The notes under the pieces are model-generated. The model ran no database searches and was not told the DNA's origin. It saw only the letters and a program-made list of their open reading frames with translations. The translations under genes and the position numbers were made by a program. Of a DNA stretch of 45,841 nt, positions 33,553-42,256 are shown piece by piece (the stretch's first letter is position 1; every line of letters starts with the position of its first letter). Origin of the DNA: Kiritimatiellia bacterium. Its GTDB lineage: Bacteria > Verrucomicrobiota > Kiritimatiellia > RFP12 > UBA1067. The stretch is from contig JAGCFB010000032.1 in assembly GCA_017650345.1 (NCBI GenBank), positions 1 through 45,841 on the forward strand, written 5' to 3'.

Positions 33553-33563
33553 CCGGAACCGAT

Positions 33564-35222
33564 ATGCTACACATGCCCAGAGGAGCAAAGAGACTTGGAA
33601 TCATGGCCGTCGCCGCGCTCGCGCTCGCTGCGCGCGCGTTTGCGGCGGACGTCGCGGTCCTCGCGCACGACCCCGGATACTACACGTCGCTCGCGAAGCA
33701 CGTCCAGCGCTGGCTCGCGCAGCACGAGATCGCGTCCGACCTCGCCGCGCCCGACGGGATGTCCGCCGCGCTGGCGGACGCCAAGGTCGCATTCCTCGTC
33801 GGCTTCGACGCACCGACTGACGCGGAGATGAAGGCAATCGAGGCCTACCGTGCGCGCGGCGGACGTCTCGTCGTGTTCTACTCGTCCTCGCCGCGCCTCG
33901 CCGCGCTCATGGGCGTCAAGGTCCTCGGCTTCGCCAAGGCGGCGTATCCGGGGCAGTGGAGCCGCATGGACTTCTCCGTCAACTTTCCCGAAGGGCTCCC
34001 CAGGAGCGTCCTCCAGACATCGACCGTCCTCCAGAAGGCCGCGCCGCTTCCCGGGAAGGGCCGCGTCATGGCGACGTGGTCCGACCGCGCCGGACGTCCC
34101 ACGGGCGACGCGGCGTGGATATCGACCTCCGCCGGCTACTGGATGACGCACGTCCTGCTGGCGGACGGCGACGAGGCGCTCAAGGCGCAGACGCTCGCCG
34201 CGATGGTCGGGTGCCTGGCGCCGGGGACGTGGAGCTGGGAGAAGTACAAGGCGCGCGAGGAGAGCGAGCGCCGCGCGCTGGCGGAGTTCGCGGCGGCGCA
34301 GGTTCCGCAGAAGGGCGAGATACACGCGGTCTGGGACCATTCCGGGTGCGGACTCTATCCGGGCGACTGGCCGCGGACGATCCGCCTGCTCAAGTCGTCC
34401 GGCGTGACGGATCTCTTCGTCAACGTCGCGGGCGCGGGATTCGCGCACTATCCGTCGAAGGTCCTGCCGCGCTCGCGCACGTACGAGCAGGAGGGCGACC
34501 AGATGAAGGCGTGCCTCGCGGCGGCGGCGGGGAGCGGGATCCGCGTGCACGCGTGGGTGCTCTGCTTCACCGCGACGCGCGCGACGCCGGAGCGGCTCGA
34601 GAGGTTCAAGGCGGACGGCTGGCGGCTCAAGGACAGGGACGGGAGGCTCACGGAGTACCTGGACCCGTCGAACGCCGCCGTCAGGAAGCGCATCCTCGAC
34701 GCGATCGACGAGCTTCAGGCGAAGTACGCCATAGACGGGATCCACCTCGACTTCGTCCGCTGGTACGAGCGCGCGGAGAAGCCGAAGGACGCGGCGGACG
34801 TCGTATCGCGGTTCGTCGCGGAGGTCCGCAAGCGCGTGAAGCGTCCGCGCTGGCTCACCGCCGCCGTCCTCGGAAAGTACCCGGCGTGCATCGCTTCCGT
34901 CGGACAGGACTGGGACGGATGGCTCGATACGGGGTCCGTCGATTACGTCGTCCCCATGGACTACACGGAGGATCCGGTCAAGTTCGCGTCCTTCCTCGCG
35001 CAGCACGCGCTGAAGAAGTCGCACGCGCGCAAGACCATCGTGGGGATCGGCGTGACGGCGAACGAGTCGCGGCTCGGCGCGCGCGAGGTGATCACCCAGC
35101 TCAGGATGGCGCGCGCGTGCGGATTCCCTGGCGCGTCGCTCTTCGACCTCGACACGACGCTAGAGAAGCAGGTGCTTCCGTACCTCAGGCAGGGGCTCTG
35201 GCGGGACGACGCGAAGCGCTGA
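33564..35222 (+). CDS. Secreted GHL10/DUF187-type glycoside hydrolase-like protein
   Basis: 552 residues. A signal peptide lies within the first 28 residues (LGIMAVAALALAARAFAAD); the ATG at 33603 is an alternative start. Residues 30-220 form an alpha/beta domain resembling a glutamine-amidotransferase-like or ThuA-type fold (AYRARGGRLVVFYSSSPRLA). From about residue 245 there is a TIM barrel of the DUF187/GHL10 kind: HAVWDHSGCGLYPGDW, VHAWVLCF, the barrel-core DGIHLDFVRWYERAEKP with its acidic residue, and DYVVPMDYTEDP. GHL10 proteins are thought to cleave polysaccharides, but substrates are mostly unknown. It follows the K+ transporter by 11 nt. Confidence 0.78.
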   Translation: MLHMPRGAKRLGIMAVAALALAARAFAADVAVLAHDPGYYTSLAKHVQRWLAQHEIASDLAAPDGMSAALADAKVAFLVGFDAPTDAEMKAIEAYRARGGRLVVFYSSSPRLAALMGVKVLGFAKAAYPGQWSRMDFSVNFPEGLPRSVLQTSTVLQKAAPLPGKGRVMATWSDRAGRPTGDAAWISTSAGYWMTHVLLADGDEALKAQTLAAMVGCLAPGTWSWEKYKAREESERRALAEFAAAQVPQKGEIHAVWDHSGCGLYPGDWPRTIRLLKSSGVTDLFVNVAGAGFAHYPSKVLPRSRTYEQEGDQMKACLAAAAGSGIRVHAWVLCFTATRATPERLERFKADGWRLKDRDGRLTEYLDPSNAAVRKRILDAIDELQAKYAIDGIHLDFVRWYERAEKPKDAADVVSRFVAEVRKRVKRPRWLTAAVLGKYPACIASVGQDWDGWLDTGSVDYVVPMDYTEDPVKFASFLAQHALKKSHARKTIVGIGVTANESRLGAREVITQLRMARACGFPGASLFDLDTTLEKQVLPYLRQGLWRDDAKR

Positions 35223-35235
35223 CGCGCCGCAGCAG

Positions 35236-35264
35236 TTGCGCCGAGTGCGGATTTTTTATATAAT
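35236..35264 (+). promoter_or_regulatory. Promoter of the zinc-ribbon/pgsA operon
   Basis: TTGCGC (35236-35241), 17 bp, TATAAT (35259-35264) after a T-run. No TGn element. The leader of about 28 nt contains AAGGAGG before the ATG at 35299. Confidence 0.75.
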
Positions 35265-35298
35265 AGATGCAGTTGGAGCAACATCAAGGAGGCGAAAA

Positions 35299-35667
35299 AT
35301 GGCCGAAGCAGAGGAAATGGAGATTCCCGAGAACCAGAGCGCCGACGGCGTGGAGATTCGCGACACGGACATCGTGTTCGACTGTCCGCGCTGCGGCAAG
35401 AGCCTTGTCATCGACTACCGCGGCGCGGGACTCGAGATCACGTGCTCTCAGTGCGGGGCAAGCGTGCTAGTGCCGATTCCCGACGGCATGCAGCTCTCGG
35501 ACCTCGACCTCGACCCGGGCGAGATACTCAAGCAGCTTTTCGCCACGAGGCGCAACTACCAGAAGGCGGAGCTGCGCGTCCAGGCGCTCAAGGCGAGCCT
35601 CGCCCAGCTCCAGGAGGCTCTCGGAGCCATGAGCGAAGCAGTCGCCAAGGGGCTGACCGAAGAGTGA
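35299..35667 (+). CDS. Zinc-ribbon protein with C-terminal coiled helix
   Basis: 122 residues, function unknown. Residues about 26-60 hold two CxxC knuckles, CPRCGKSL and CSQCGAS, separated by 18 residues, a zinc-ribbon fold as in MJ0042-type or DUF-type ribbons. A flexible acidic segment follows (SDLDLDPGE), then a helix predicted as coiled coil (YQKAELRVQALKASLAQLQEAL). A regulator or scaffold is plausible. The ATG was chosen by the strong AAGGAGG; an upstream in-frame extension lies in the promoter. Its stop overlaps the GTG of the pgsA-like gene. Confidence 0.65.
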   Translation: MAEAEEMEIPENQSADGVEIRDTDIVFDCPRCGKSLVIDYRGAGLEITCSQCGASVLVPIPDGMQLSDLDLDPGEILKQLFATRRNYQKAELRVQALKASLAQLQEALGAMSEAVAKGLTEE

Positions 35668-36287
35668 GCGCGCGGCGTGCATTCGTGAACGCGCTGACCT
35701 TCCTGCGCGTTCCCCTGATCTTCGCGTGGCTGGTCCTGGCCATGGCGGAGGAGTTCCGCGGCGGGTTCTGGCTCGGCTTCTGGGCGTGCGCGGCGATGTT
35801 TCTCGCCGGGCTTACGGACGCCTTCGACGGCGCGCTCGCGCGCAAGTGGGACGTCGTCTCGCAGCTCGGCAAGATGGCCGATCCGCTCATGGACAAGGTG
35901 TTCTACGTGGTGGCGTTCCCGTCGCTCACGTGGCTCATCATGAAGCAGGGCGGTCCGCAGGTGCACGGCATCGCGATGCTCATCTTCACGATACTCTACA
36001 TCCTGCGCGACCTCTGGGTCACGTTCATCCGCTCGGTCGGCGCCATGTTCGGCGCGGACGTCGCGGCGATGTGGCTCGGCAAGGTGCGCACGGCGCTCTC
36101 GTTCCCGGCCGCGGGGTGGATATACCTCTACCTCGCCGTCCACCGCTCGTTCCCCGAGTGGGAGACGCCGTGGATCTGGAGCTGCTACGTCGTGGAGTCC
36201 GTGATGATCGCCATCAACGTCGTGAGCTTCATCACCTACACCGGCGCATACATGCCCTACCTCAGAAAGGCACTTGAACGCAAGTGA
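35664..36287 (+). CDS. pgsA: CDP-alcohol phosphatidyltransferase (PgsA-like)
   Basis: 207 residues with about six membrane helices. The catalytic signature DG-x2-AR-x8-G-x3-D-x3-D is intact: DGALARKWD, then QLGKMADPLMDK, preceded by the metal-binding TDAFDG. This family makes phosphatidylglycerol phosphate from CDP-diacylglycerol and glycerol-3-phosphate, or other phospholipids from other alcohols; PGP synthase is the best guess from length and the DPLMDK end. The start is GTG overlapping the upstream TGA (GTGA). A promoter for the next gene lies inside its last codons. Confidence 0.85.
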   Translation: MSARRAFVNALTFLRVPLIFAWLVLAMAEEFRGGFWLGFWACAAMFLAGLTDAFDGALARKWDVVSQLGKMADPLMDKVFYVVAFPSLTWLIMKQGGPQVHGIAMLIFTILYILRDLWVTFIRSVGAMFGADVAAMWLGKVRTALSFPAAGWIYLYLAVHRSFPEWETPWIWSCYVVESVMIAINVVSFITYTGAYMPYLRKALERK

Positions 36288-36302
36288 TTTTTTTGAGATA
36301 AT
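36274..36302 (+). promoter_or_regulatory. Promoter of the pseudopilin gene
   Basis: TTGAAC (36274-36279), 17 bp, GATAAT (36297-36302) with a TGA extension; it overlaps the end of pgsA. The 75-nt leader has a hairpin GGCCCT/AGGGTC around 36330-36346 and an AAGGAA site before the ATG. Confidence 0.65.
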
Positions 36303-36383
36303 ATTGCATGACGAAAGCGGGGCCCTGTCGAGGGTCCGCACGGAATTTAAACGAAACAACCAACAAAAGCAAGGAATAAAAAA

Positions 36384-37121
36384 ATGAACAAGACGGAAAA
36401 AGGTTTCACGCTTGTCGAGCTGCTGGTCGTCATCGGCATTCTCGGCATCCTCATGGGTGCGCTGTTCCCGGCGATCACCTCGGCCATGCTTTCTGCGCAG
36501 ACCAGCGCCATGGCGACCAACGGACGCAACCTCTACATCGGCATCACGCAGGCCAACGTCGATCGCGAGAGCCACGGCCGCGACGCGGTCTGGCCCAAGA
36601 ACAAGAGCGAGACCTCCTCCTCCGGCGGCGACGACATCTCCGACCAGAAGTACACCGACGCCGACAAGTACTTCGAGGACCTGGTCGACATGCAGAACTA
36701 CGGCACGACCTCGCACAGCCCGTTCGTCGATACGGACATCAAGTTCCTCTCCGGCGCCGGCGTCCCGGCCTACAAGGGCAACAAGTCCCTCAAGGGCTGC
36801 GTCGCGTGGAAGATCGTGACGGACCTCACGTCCGACATGCCCGACATCATCCCGGTGCTCGTCACGCGCAACCTCAACACGGACCAGTTCTACCGCTCCG
36901 GCCAGAGCAACGACTCCAACTCCCAGACGAAGCAGCTCTCGACCGACTCGAAGTTCCCGCTTCCGTTCGGCACCAAGGCGTCCGTGATCATCCACAAGGG
37001 CGGCGCGGCCTCCACCTACAAGGGCCGCTACCAGTCGCTCTCCGACATCTACGAGAAGCAGACGATCACGTTCGCGGACAACTCCGAGATCGACTACATC
37101 TCGCCGTCCGCCTCCAACTAA
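36384..37121 (+). CDS. Prepilin-type secreted protein (type II pseudopilin-like)
   Basis: 245 residues. The N-terminus is a classic prepilin peptidase site, KGFTLVELLVVIGILGIL: short basic leader, cleavage after Gly7, methylatable Phe8 and Glu12, then a hydrophobic helix. The rest is a beta-rich, Ser/Thr/Lys-rich domain, far from standard GspG calcium-site sequence. Such proteins are very numerous in Verrucomicrobiota-related genomes and are carried by a type II secretion or type IV pilus machine, none of which is encoded here. It has its own promoter. Codon use is strongly biased, hinting at high expression. Confidence 0.8.
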   Translation: MNKTEKGFTLVELLVVIGILGILMGALFPAITSAMLSAQTSAMATNGRNLYIGITQANVDRESHGRDAVWPKNKSETSSSGGDDISDQKYTDADKYFEDLVDMQNYGTTSHSPFVDTDIKFLSGAGVPAYKGNKSLKGCVAWKIVTDLTSDMPDIIPVLVTRNLNTDQFYRSGQSNDSNSQTKQLSTDSKFPLPFGTKASVIIHKGGAASTYKGRYQSLSDIYEKQTITFADNSEIDYISPSASN

Positions 37122-37122
37122 G

Positions 37123-39333
37123 GTGGTCGCCAAGGTCGCGATAGACCTGGGGCTCGACAGGCTCTTCGCATACGAAGCGCCGGAAGGGCTGAAGAAGAAG
37201 CTGGCCGTCGGCCAGCTTCTTCTCGTTCCGTTCGGGCACCGCAACGCGCGCGGCTTCGTGATGGAGCTGTCGGACGCTGCGCCGGAGGCGAAGGAGGGCT
37301 ATTCCCTCAAGCAGATCCATTCGATACTGGACGAGACGCCGTTCTTCTCTCCGGCGCTCCTGAAGCTCGTCCGGCGCATCGCGGAGTACACCGCCGCCCC
37401 GATCGAAAGCGTTCTCCGCGCGGCCGTCCCCGCCGCCGTCGTGAAGCAGGAGGTGCGTCCGCGCGAACTCCTCTTCGTCGAGCCCGCCCTCGCGCCGTGC
37501 GCCATGGAGCTCACAAAGCGCCAGCGGTGGCTCTACGACCAGGTCGTCCGCCTCGGCGGCGGATGGATGCGCCAGCTTTGCGACGAGCTGAAGACCACGC
37601 CCTCGAGCCTGCGCGCGCTGGGACAGAAGGGACTCCTCACCGTCGCCGCACGCCAGCGCAGGCGCGATCCGCTCGCCGGACGCCGCGTCCTTCCGTCAAA
37701 GCCTCTTCCGCTCAACGGCGAACAGTCCGCGGCGCTTGCGAAGATCGCCGGCCTGGGGAGCGGCGGATCCGGCCCATCGACGCTGCTCCTCCACGGCGTG
37801 ACCGGATCCGGGAAGACGGAGGTCTATCTCCAGGCGATCGCGGCGGAGCTTGCGGCCGGACGCGGCGCGATAGTCATGGTCCCCGAGATCGCGCTCACGC
37901 CGCAGACGGTCCAGCGCTTCGCGTCCCGCTTCGGCGACCGCGTCGCGGTCCTCCACTCCGCGCTCTCGGAGGGCGAGCGCTACGACGAGTGGCACCGCAT
38001 CAGGAGCGGCGAGGCGCGCGTGGTCGTCGGACCCCGCAGCGCGGTGTTCGCGCCGGTGCGCGGACTCGGACTCGTCGTGGTTGACGAGGAGCACGAGACG
38101 AGCTACAAGCAGGAGGACAATCCGCGCTACAACGCGCGCGACGTCGCCGTCATGCGCGGCGCGATCGAGGGCGCGAAGGTCGTCCTCGGGTCCGCCACGC
38201 CGTCCCTCGAGACGTGGGCGAACGTCGCGAAGGGGAAGTACGCCGTCGCCACGATGTCCAGCCGCGCCGGCGCGGGGAAGCTCCCGTACGTCAACATAGT
38301 CGATATGGGCGAGGAGCGCGGCGGACGCGACGCGTCGGATGGTCCGCGCGGCGCGATATTCTCCGCCCGGCTCCTGGACGCCGTCAAGACGCGGCTGGAG
38401 CGCGGCGAGCAGACGATCCTCTTCCTCAACCGCCGCGGCTACTCCCGCTCCGTCACGTGCGCTGCGTGCGGATACGTGGCCGAGTGCCCCGAATGCTCGC
38501 TTCCGTACACCTACCACAGGGCGGACGACTGCTGCCGCTGCCACGTCTGCGGCGGATGGATCCCGACTCCGAAGGCGTGTCCGTCGTGCGGATCGCCCTC
38601 GCTGGACTACCGAGGCATCGGAACGCAGCGCGCCGAGCTCGCCCTCTCGAAGTGCTTCCCGTCCGCGCGCATCCTCAGGATGGATGCGGACTCCACGAGC
38701 CGCAAGAACTCGCACGACGACATCCTCGGCGCGTTCCGCCGGCACGAGGCGGACATCCTCATCGGGACGCAGATGATCGCGAAGGGGCTCGACTTCCCGA
38801 ACGTGACGCTCGTTGGCGTGCTGAACGCGGACAGCTCGCTCAACATGCCGGACTTCCGTGCGGGCGAGCGCACGTACCAGCTCCTTTCGCAGGTCGCGGG
38901 CCGCGCCGGGCGCGCTGAGCTTCCGGGCGAGGTGTTCATCCAGACCTACGATCCGTCGTCGTCCGTCATCCGCGCCGCCGCGCGCGGCGACTACGCCGCG
39001 TTCGCCGCCGAGGAGCTGTCCGTCCGCCGCGGGCTGGGCTTCCCGCCGTACTGCCACCTGTCCGTGATCGGACTCCGCAGCCGCGACCTGAAGCTCGTCG
39101 GAAGCTGGGCGGAGATGTACGCGACGTCGCTCGCCAGGGTGAAGGGGCTGGACGTCGGCGACGCGGTCCCCTGCGCGCTGGAGAAGGCGGACGGACTCTA
39201 CCGCTGGCAGATCGTCGTGCGCGCGCAGTCCGTAGCCCTCACGGTCAAGTCGTGGCGGTGGCTGCTCTCGGTGCGTCCGCCGCCCTCCGCCCTGATCGCC
39301 TACATCGACATCGACGCCTTCGGCATGATGTGA
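37123..39333 (+). CDS. priA: Replication restart helicase PriA
   Basis: 736 residues, standard length. PriA recognises stalled forks and reloads the replicative helicase. Walker A GVTGSGKTEVY and Walker B-like VVVDEEHETSYKQED are present. The paired zinc-binding cysteines are complete: CAACGYVAECPECS, then CCRCHVCG and CPSCGS. Motifs IGTQMIAKGLDFPNVTLVGV and QLLSQVAGRAGR form the C-terminal helicase core. The start is GTG, 1 nt after the pseudopilin stop; the DNA-binding N-terminal domain (residues 1-110) is complete from there. There is no obvious Shine-Dalgarno, so coupling to the upstream gene is likely. Confidence 0.93.
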   Translation: MVAKVAIDLGLDRLFAYEAPEGLKKKLAVGQLLLVPFGHRNARGFVMELSDAAPEAKEGYSLKQIHSILDETPFFSPALLKLVRRIAEYTAAPIESVLRAAVPAAVVKQEVRPRELLFVEPALAPCAMELTKRQRWLYDQVVRLGGGWMRQLCDELKTTPSSLRALGQKGLLTVAARQRRRDPLAGRRVLPSKPLPLNGEQSAALAKIAGLGSGGSGPSTLLLHGVTGSGKTEVYLQAIAAELAAGRGAIVMVPEIALTPQTVQRFASRFGDRVAVLHSALSEGERYDEWHRIRSGEARVVVGPRSAVFAPVRGLGLVVVDEEHETSYKQEDNPRYNARDVAVMRGAIEGAKVVLGSATPSLETWANVAKGKYAVATMSSRAGAGKLPYVNIVDMGEERGGRDASDGPRGAIFSARLLDAVKTRLERGEQTILFLNRRGYSRSVTCAACGYVAECPECSLPYTYHRADDCCRCHVCGGWIPTPKACPSCGSPSLDYRGIGTQRAELALSKCFPSARILRMDADSTSRKNSHDDILGAFRRHEADILIGTQMIAKGLDFPNVTLVGVLNADSSLNMPDFRAGERTYQLLSQVAGRAGRAELPGEVFIQTYDPSSSVIRAAARGDYAAFAAEELSVRRGLGFPPYCHLSVIGLRSRDLKLVGSWAEMYATSLARVKGLDVGDAVPCALEKADGLYRWQIVVRAQSVALTVKSWRWLLSVRPPPSALIAYIDIDAFGMM

Positions 39334-39345
39334 GCGCCGTGATTT

Positions 39346-39354
39346 TGCTATAAT
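39346..39354 (+). promoter_or_regulatory. dnaG promoter, extended -10
   Basis: TGCTATAAT preceded by GATTT; no -35 hexamer. The hexamer ends 26 nt before the ATG. The leader lacks a strong Shine-Dalgarno. Confidence 0.68.
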
Positions 39355-39380
39355 AGACACCGGCAACGTTCAGAACGCAG

Positions 39381-41273
39381 ATGGCGACGGGAATACCAGA
39401 ATCGGCGATAGAGGAGATCAAGGCGCGCACGGATATCGCGGACCTGATCTCCTCCTACGGCGTCGTCGTCAAGCGAGCCGGCTCGAGCATGAAGGCGTGC
39501 TGTCCGTTCCACAACGAGAAGACGCCGAGCTTCAACATAAACGTCTCGAAGGGCTTCTACCACTGCTTCGGATGCAACGAGTCCGGCGACGCCATAAAGT
39601 TCGTCCAGAAGATGGAGGGCCTCTCCTTCATGGAGGCCGCGAAGAAGCTCGCCGCGCAGTGCGGCGTGAGGATCGAGGAGCGCGAGGATCCGGAGGCGGG
39701 ATTGAGGAAGCGCCTCTACGCGCTTATGGCCGAGCTTGCGGAGTTCTACCGGCGCTGCCTCGTGAAGACGAAGGAGGCCGCCGTCGCGCGCGACTACCTG
39801 GCGAAGCGCGAGATCGACGAAAGGACGCAGGAGGATTTCCTGATCGGCTACGCGCCGGCGGGCGCGTCCGTCATGGCGACGTGGGCCGAGAAGCACGGCT
39901 ACACGATGTCCGAGCTGGAGGCCGCAGGCGTGGTCGTCGCGCCGAAGGGTCCGGGCGACCGCGGCTACCACCGCTTCGGCGGACGGCTCATGTTCGCCGT
40001 CAAGGACCGCCAGGGGCGGGTCGTGGCGTTCTCCGGACGCCAGCTCGTCGAGCGGAAGAACTCCGGCAAGTACGTCAACTCGCCGGAGACCGTCATCTTC
40101 AAGAAGTCCAAGGTGCTATTCGGATTCGACCGCGCGGCCGCGGCGATCGCGAAGAGTCCGCACCACGAGGTCATCTGCTGCGAAGGGCAGATCGACACGA
40201 TCCGCCTCCACATCTGCGGCTTCACGACCGCCGTCGCCTCGCAGGGCACGGCCTTCACGGAGGAGCACGCGAAGATGGTCAAGCGCGTGGCGGACGCGGC
40301 GGTCCTCATGTACGACGACGACGCGGCCGGTCACAAGGCGACGGTCAAGGTCGCGCGGATGCTCCTTGCGATGGAGATGCCGGTGCGGGTCGTGAGCCTC
40401 CCGGACGGGGACGACCCGGACTCCTTCCTCAGGAAGCGCGGGGCGGACGCGCTTCGTCCGCTCATCGACGGCGCGGAGAGCGTGGTCGCGTTCCAGTGCC
40501 GCGCGGAGATGGCCAAGGAGGCGAACCCGAAGTCCATAGACGCCGTCTCGCGCGTAACGCGCGCGGTCGTCGAGACGGTCGCCGCGTGTCCGTCCGCCGT
40601 CCTCAGGGCCAGCATGGCGGACGAGGCCGCGCGAATCCTCGGACTCCCTGTCGCCGCGGTGAACGAGGAGGTAGAAAAGGCGCGCGCTGCGGCGAAGGCG
40701 GCGCCAAGGCCTGCGTCCGCGCCTGAGGAGCCGGAGATTACGGAGGAGCCGGAGTCGCCTGACGGCGCGGAATCCGCCGATTCCATCCCTGGCGAGGCGG
40801 CGCGCGCGTCGGAGCCGCCGCCTGCGCTGGAGCGCGAGTTCATGGAGTTTCTGATGGCGAACGAGTACGACAGGGGGCTCGACGCTATGGCGGGCGAGTT
40901 CCTGCCGGACGGACTTTTCGCGCACGACTTCACGAGGAGGTTCGCGGCGGCGTGGCGCGACGAGGCGGTGAGCGGCGAGGACCGCTTCGCGGAGTTCGCG
41001 GACGCCCTGGGCGAGGAGGAGCGCGGGTGGTTCGACGGCATCCTCCTGGCGGCGGGGAGGTCGCAGTCGTGCGGAATGGACGCGTCGGACGTGATGCAGG
41101 ACTTCGTGCGCGCGCTGTGGTGCGAGCGGCTCAGGCGCGAGCGGGGCGCGCTTCCGGCGGACGGCGGACCGGAGACGGACGCCAGGCGCCTCAAGCTGTC
41201 CATGGACCTCAAGCGCCTCCAACACGTCCGATGGTCCGCCGCCAAGGACATCATCCGCGACCTTTCCCGCTAG
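39381..41273 (+). CDS. dnaG: DNA primase
   Basis: 630 residues, slightly longer than E. coli DnaG (581). It makes RNA primers at the replication fork. The N-terminal zinc site is C41-x2-H44-x17-C62-x2-C65 (CPFHNEKTPSF ... FYHCFGC). The Toprim core shows the acidic patches CCEGQIDTI and YDDDAAGHKA. After about residue 430 there is a 50-residue Pro/Glu/Ala-rich linker (APRPASAPEEPEI), then the DnaB-binding C-terminal helical domain. It lies next to priA, a second replication gene, but with its own promoter. There is no rpoD or rpsU neighbour. Confidence 0.94.
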   Translation: MATGIPESAIEEIKARTDIADLISSYGVVVKRAGSSMKACCPFHNEKTPSFNINVSKGFYHCFGCNESGDAIKFVQKMEGLSFMEAAKKLAAQCGVRIEEREDPEAGLRKRLYALMAELAEFYRRCLVKTKEAAVARDYLAKREIDERTQEDFLIGYAPAGASVMATWAEKHGYTMSELEAAGVVVAPKGPGDRGYHRFGGRLMFAVKDRQGRVVAFSGRQLVERKNSGKYVNSPETVIFKKSKVLFGFDRAAAAIAKSPHHEVICCEGQIDTIRLHICGFTTAVASQGTAFTEEHAKMVKRVADAAVLMYDDDAAGHKATVKVARMLLAMEMPVRVVSLPDGDDPDSFLRKRGADALRPLIDGAESVVAFQCRAEMAKEANPKSIDAVSRVTRAVVETVAACPSAVLRASMADEAARILGLPVAAVNEEVEKARAAAKAAPRPASAPEEPEITEEPESPDGAESADSIPGEAARASEPPPALEREFMEFLMANEYDRGLDAMAGEFLPDGLFAHDFTRRFAAAWRDEAVSGEDRFAEFADALGEEERGWFDGILLAAGRSQSCGMDASDVMQDFVRALWCERLRRERGALPADGGPETDARRLKLSMDLKRLQHVRWSAAKDIIRDLSR

Positions 41274-41370
41274 CCCCGCGAGCGGCGATAGCAGCAGTCG
41301 CGTTCGTTGTTCTCCATCGTTCCCTGCCTTTTGGGCTAAAAACTTTACCCACAGCCGAAAACCAGGAAAT

Positions 41371-41415
41371 CTTGCAGTGTTGGGGGTTGCAAGACTTGTC
41401 AGGCTGTGCTATAAT
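41371..41415 (+). promoter_or_regulatory. Promoter and putative operator before the secreted LamG operon
   Basis: TTGCAA (41387-41392), exactly 17 bp, TATAAT (41410-41415) with a TGC extension: the best promoter in the window. An inverted repeat CTTGCA (41371-41376) and TGCAAG (41388-41393) overlaps the -35, as a repressor site might. The 113 nt between dnaG and the promoter hold nothing else I can recognise. Confidence 0.7.
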
Positions 41416-41436
41416 AGTGGCATAACAAACAAAACT

Positions 41437-42237
41437 ATGAAAATACGCGATCTAAAGTGGCGTGCTTTTTTGCTTTTGTTGCAAAGTAGCTTTTTTATCG
41501 CCAATGTGCATGGCAGCGTTGAGGATCCAGTCATGAGGTTCTCGACGCCGGGACCTGATTATTATGCAGATATGCATATGGTTCTGGACGGCGAGTGTTA
41601 TGCGCTGGTGTGGTCTCCTGCGGGAACAGTCTTCTCCGGATTCAATGCCGACGGAACCACGGCTTCTCCGAACGACCGCATTGTCATAGCGGCGCCTCTA
41701 GCCAAGAACGGCAGGTGTCCGGTCGTTTACTTCCAGGTCCCGGCCGACATATACAAGGAGTTGGAGGGCGGCGAGTGGGCGGTCTGCCTCCTTGACACCC
41801 GCAACGCGCTCGGCGTCACGTCCGGCGTTTCGGCGAATCGTCCGCGGCGCGTCAATCGCTGGGGCGTCGTCAAGGGCGGCATTGTGCTGGAGCCGAAGGC
41901 CGTCGCCTCGCCCAGTCTTGTCTCGGCGGCGCGTCTGCGCAGCGGGGCGTCTGCCACATCCCATGGCGGAACGCAGGCTGGAATCGTCTCCGAGATTCCT
42001 GCCTACGCGGAGGCTCCGGAGATAACCTCGATAGAGGTTACGGACGGACTTGTGAAGCTTGCGGTGTCTGGCACGGTCCCGTACCTCACGTACACGCTGT
42101 CGTCCGGCGAGAATCCGGACGGCCTTGTGGAGGATCTTTCTGCGGACCTGGTGGACGGAGCCCCGGACGGCGAGATAGAAATCGCCGCGCCCAGGGCAGA
42201 GGGTGGTCGGTTCTTCAAGGTGACAAGAGCAAGATAA
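41437..42237 (+). CDS. Secreted protein of unknown function
   Basis: 266 residues. Signal peptide: basic start, hydrophobic residues 10-22 (AFLLLLQSSFFIA), cleavage near VHG-S. The mature N-terminal domain (to about 130) is beta-rich (YYADMHMVLDGECYALVWSPAG, PVVYFQVPADIY). The C-terminal 70 residues form another beta domain ending FFKVTRAR, similar in style to autotransporter or secretion-tail modules common in Verrucomicrobiota-like genomes. No family is recognised. The leader before the ATG is only 21 nt and has no Shine-Dalgarno. Base composition is less GC-rich than dnaG upstream. Directly followed (19 nt) by the LamG giant. Confidence 0.65.
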   Translation: MKIRDLKWRAFLLLLQSSFFIANVHGSVEDPVMRFSTPGPDYYADMHMVLDGECYALVWSPAGTVFSGFNADGTTASPNDRIVIAAPLAKNGRCPVVYFQVPADIYKELEGGEWAVCLLDTRNALGVTSGVSANRPRRVNRWGVVKGGIVLEPKAVASPSLVSAARLRSGASATSHGGTQAGIVSEIPAYAEAPEITSIEVTDGLVKLAVSGTVPYLTYTLSSGENPDGLVEDLSADLVDGAPDGEIEIAAPRAEGGRFFKVTRAR

Positions 42238-42256
42238 AGAACGGAGGTGACCCAAA

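Noticed and set aside
32301..33563. N-terminal extension of the GHL10-like gene across the potassium transporter
   Set aside because: The upstream part is Arg/His-rich out-of-frame reading of trkH/ktrB; a signal peptide marks the true start near 33564.
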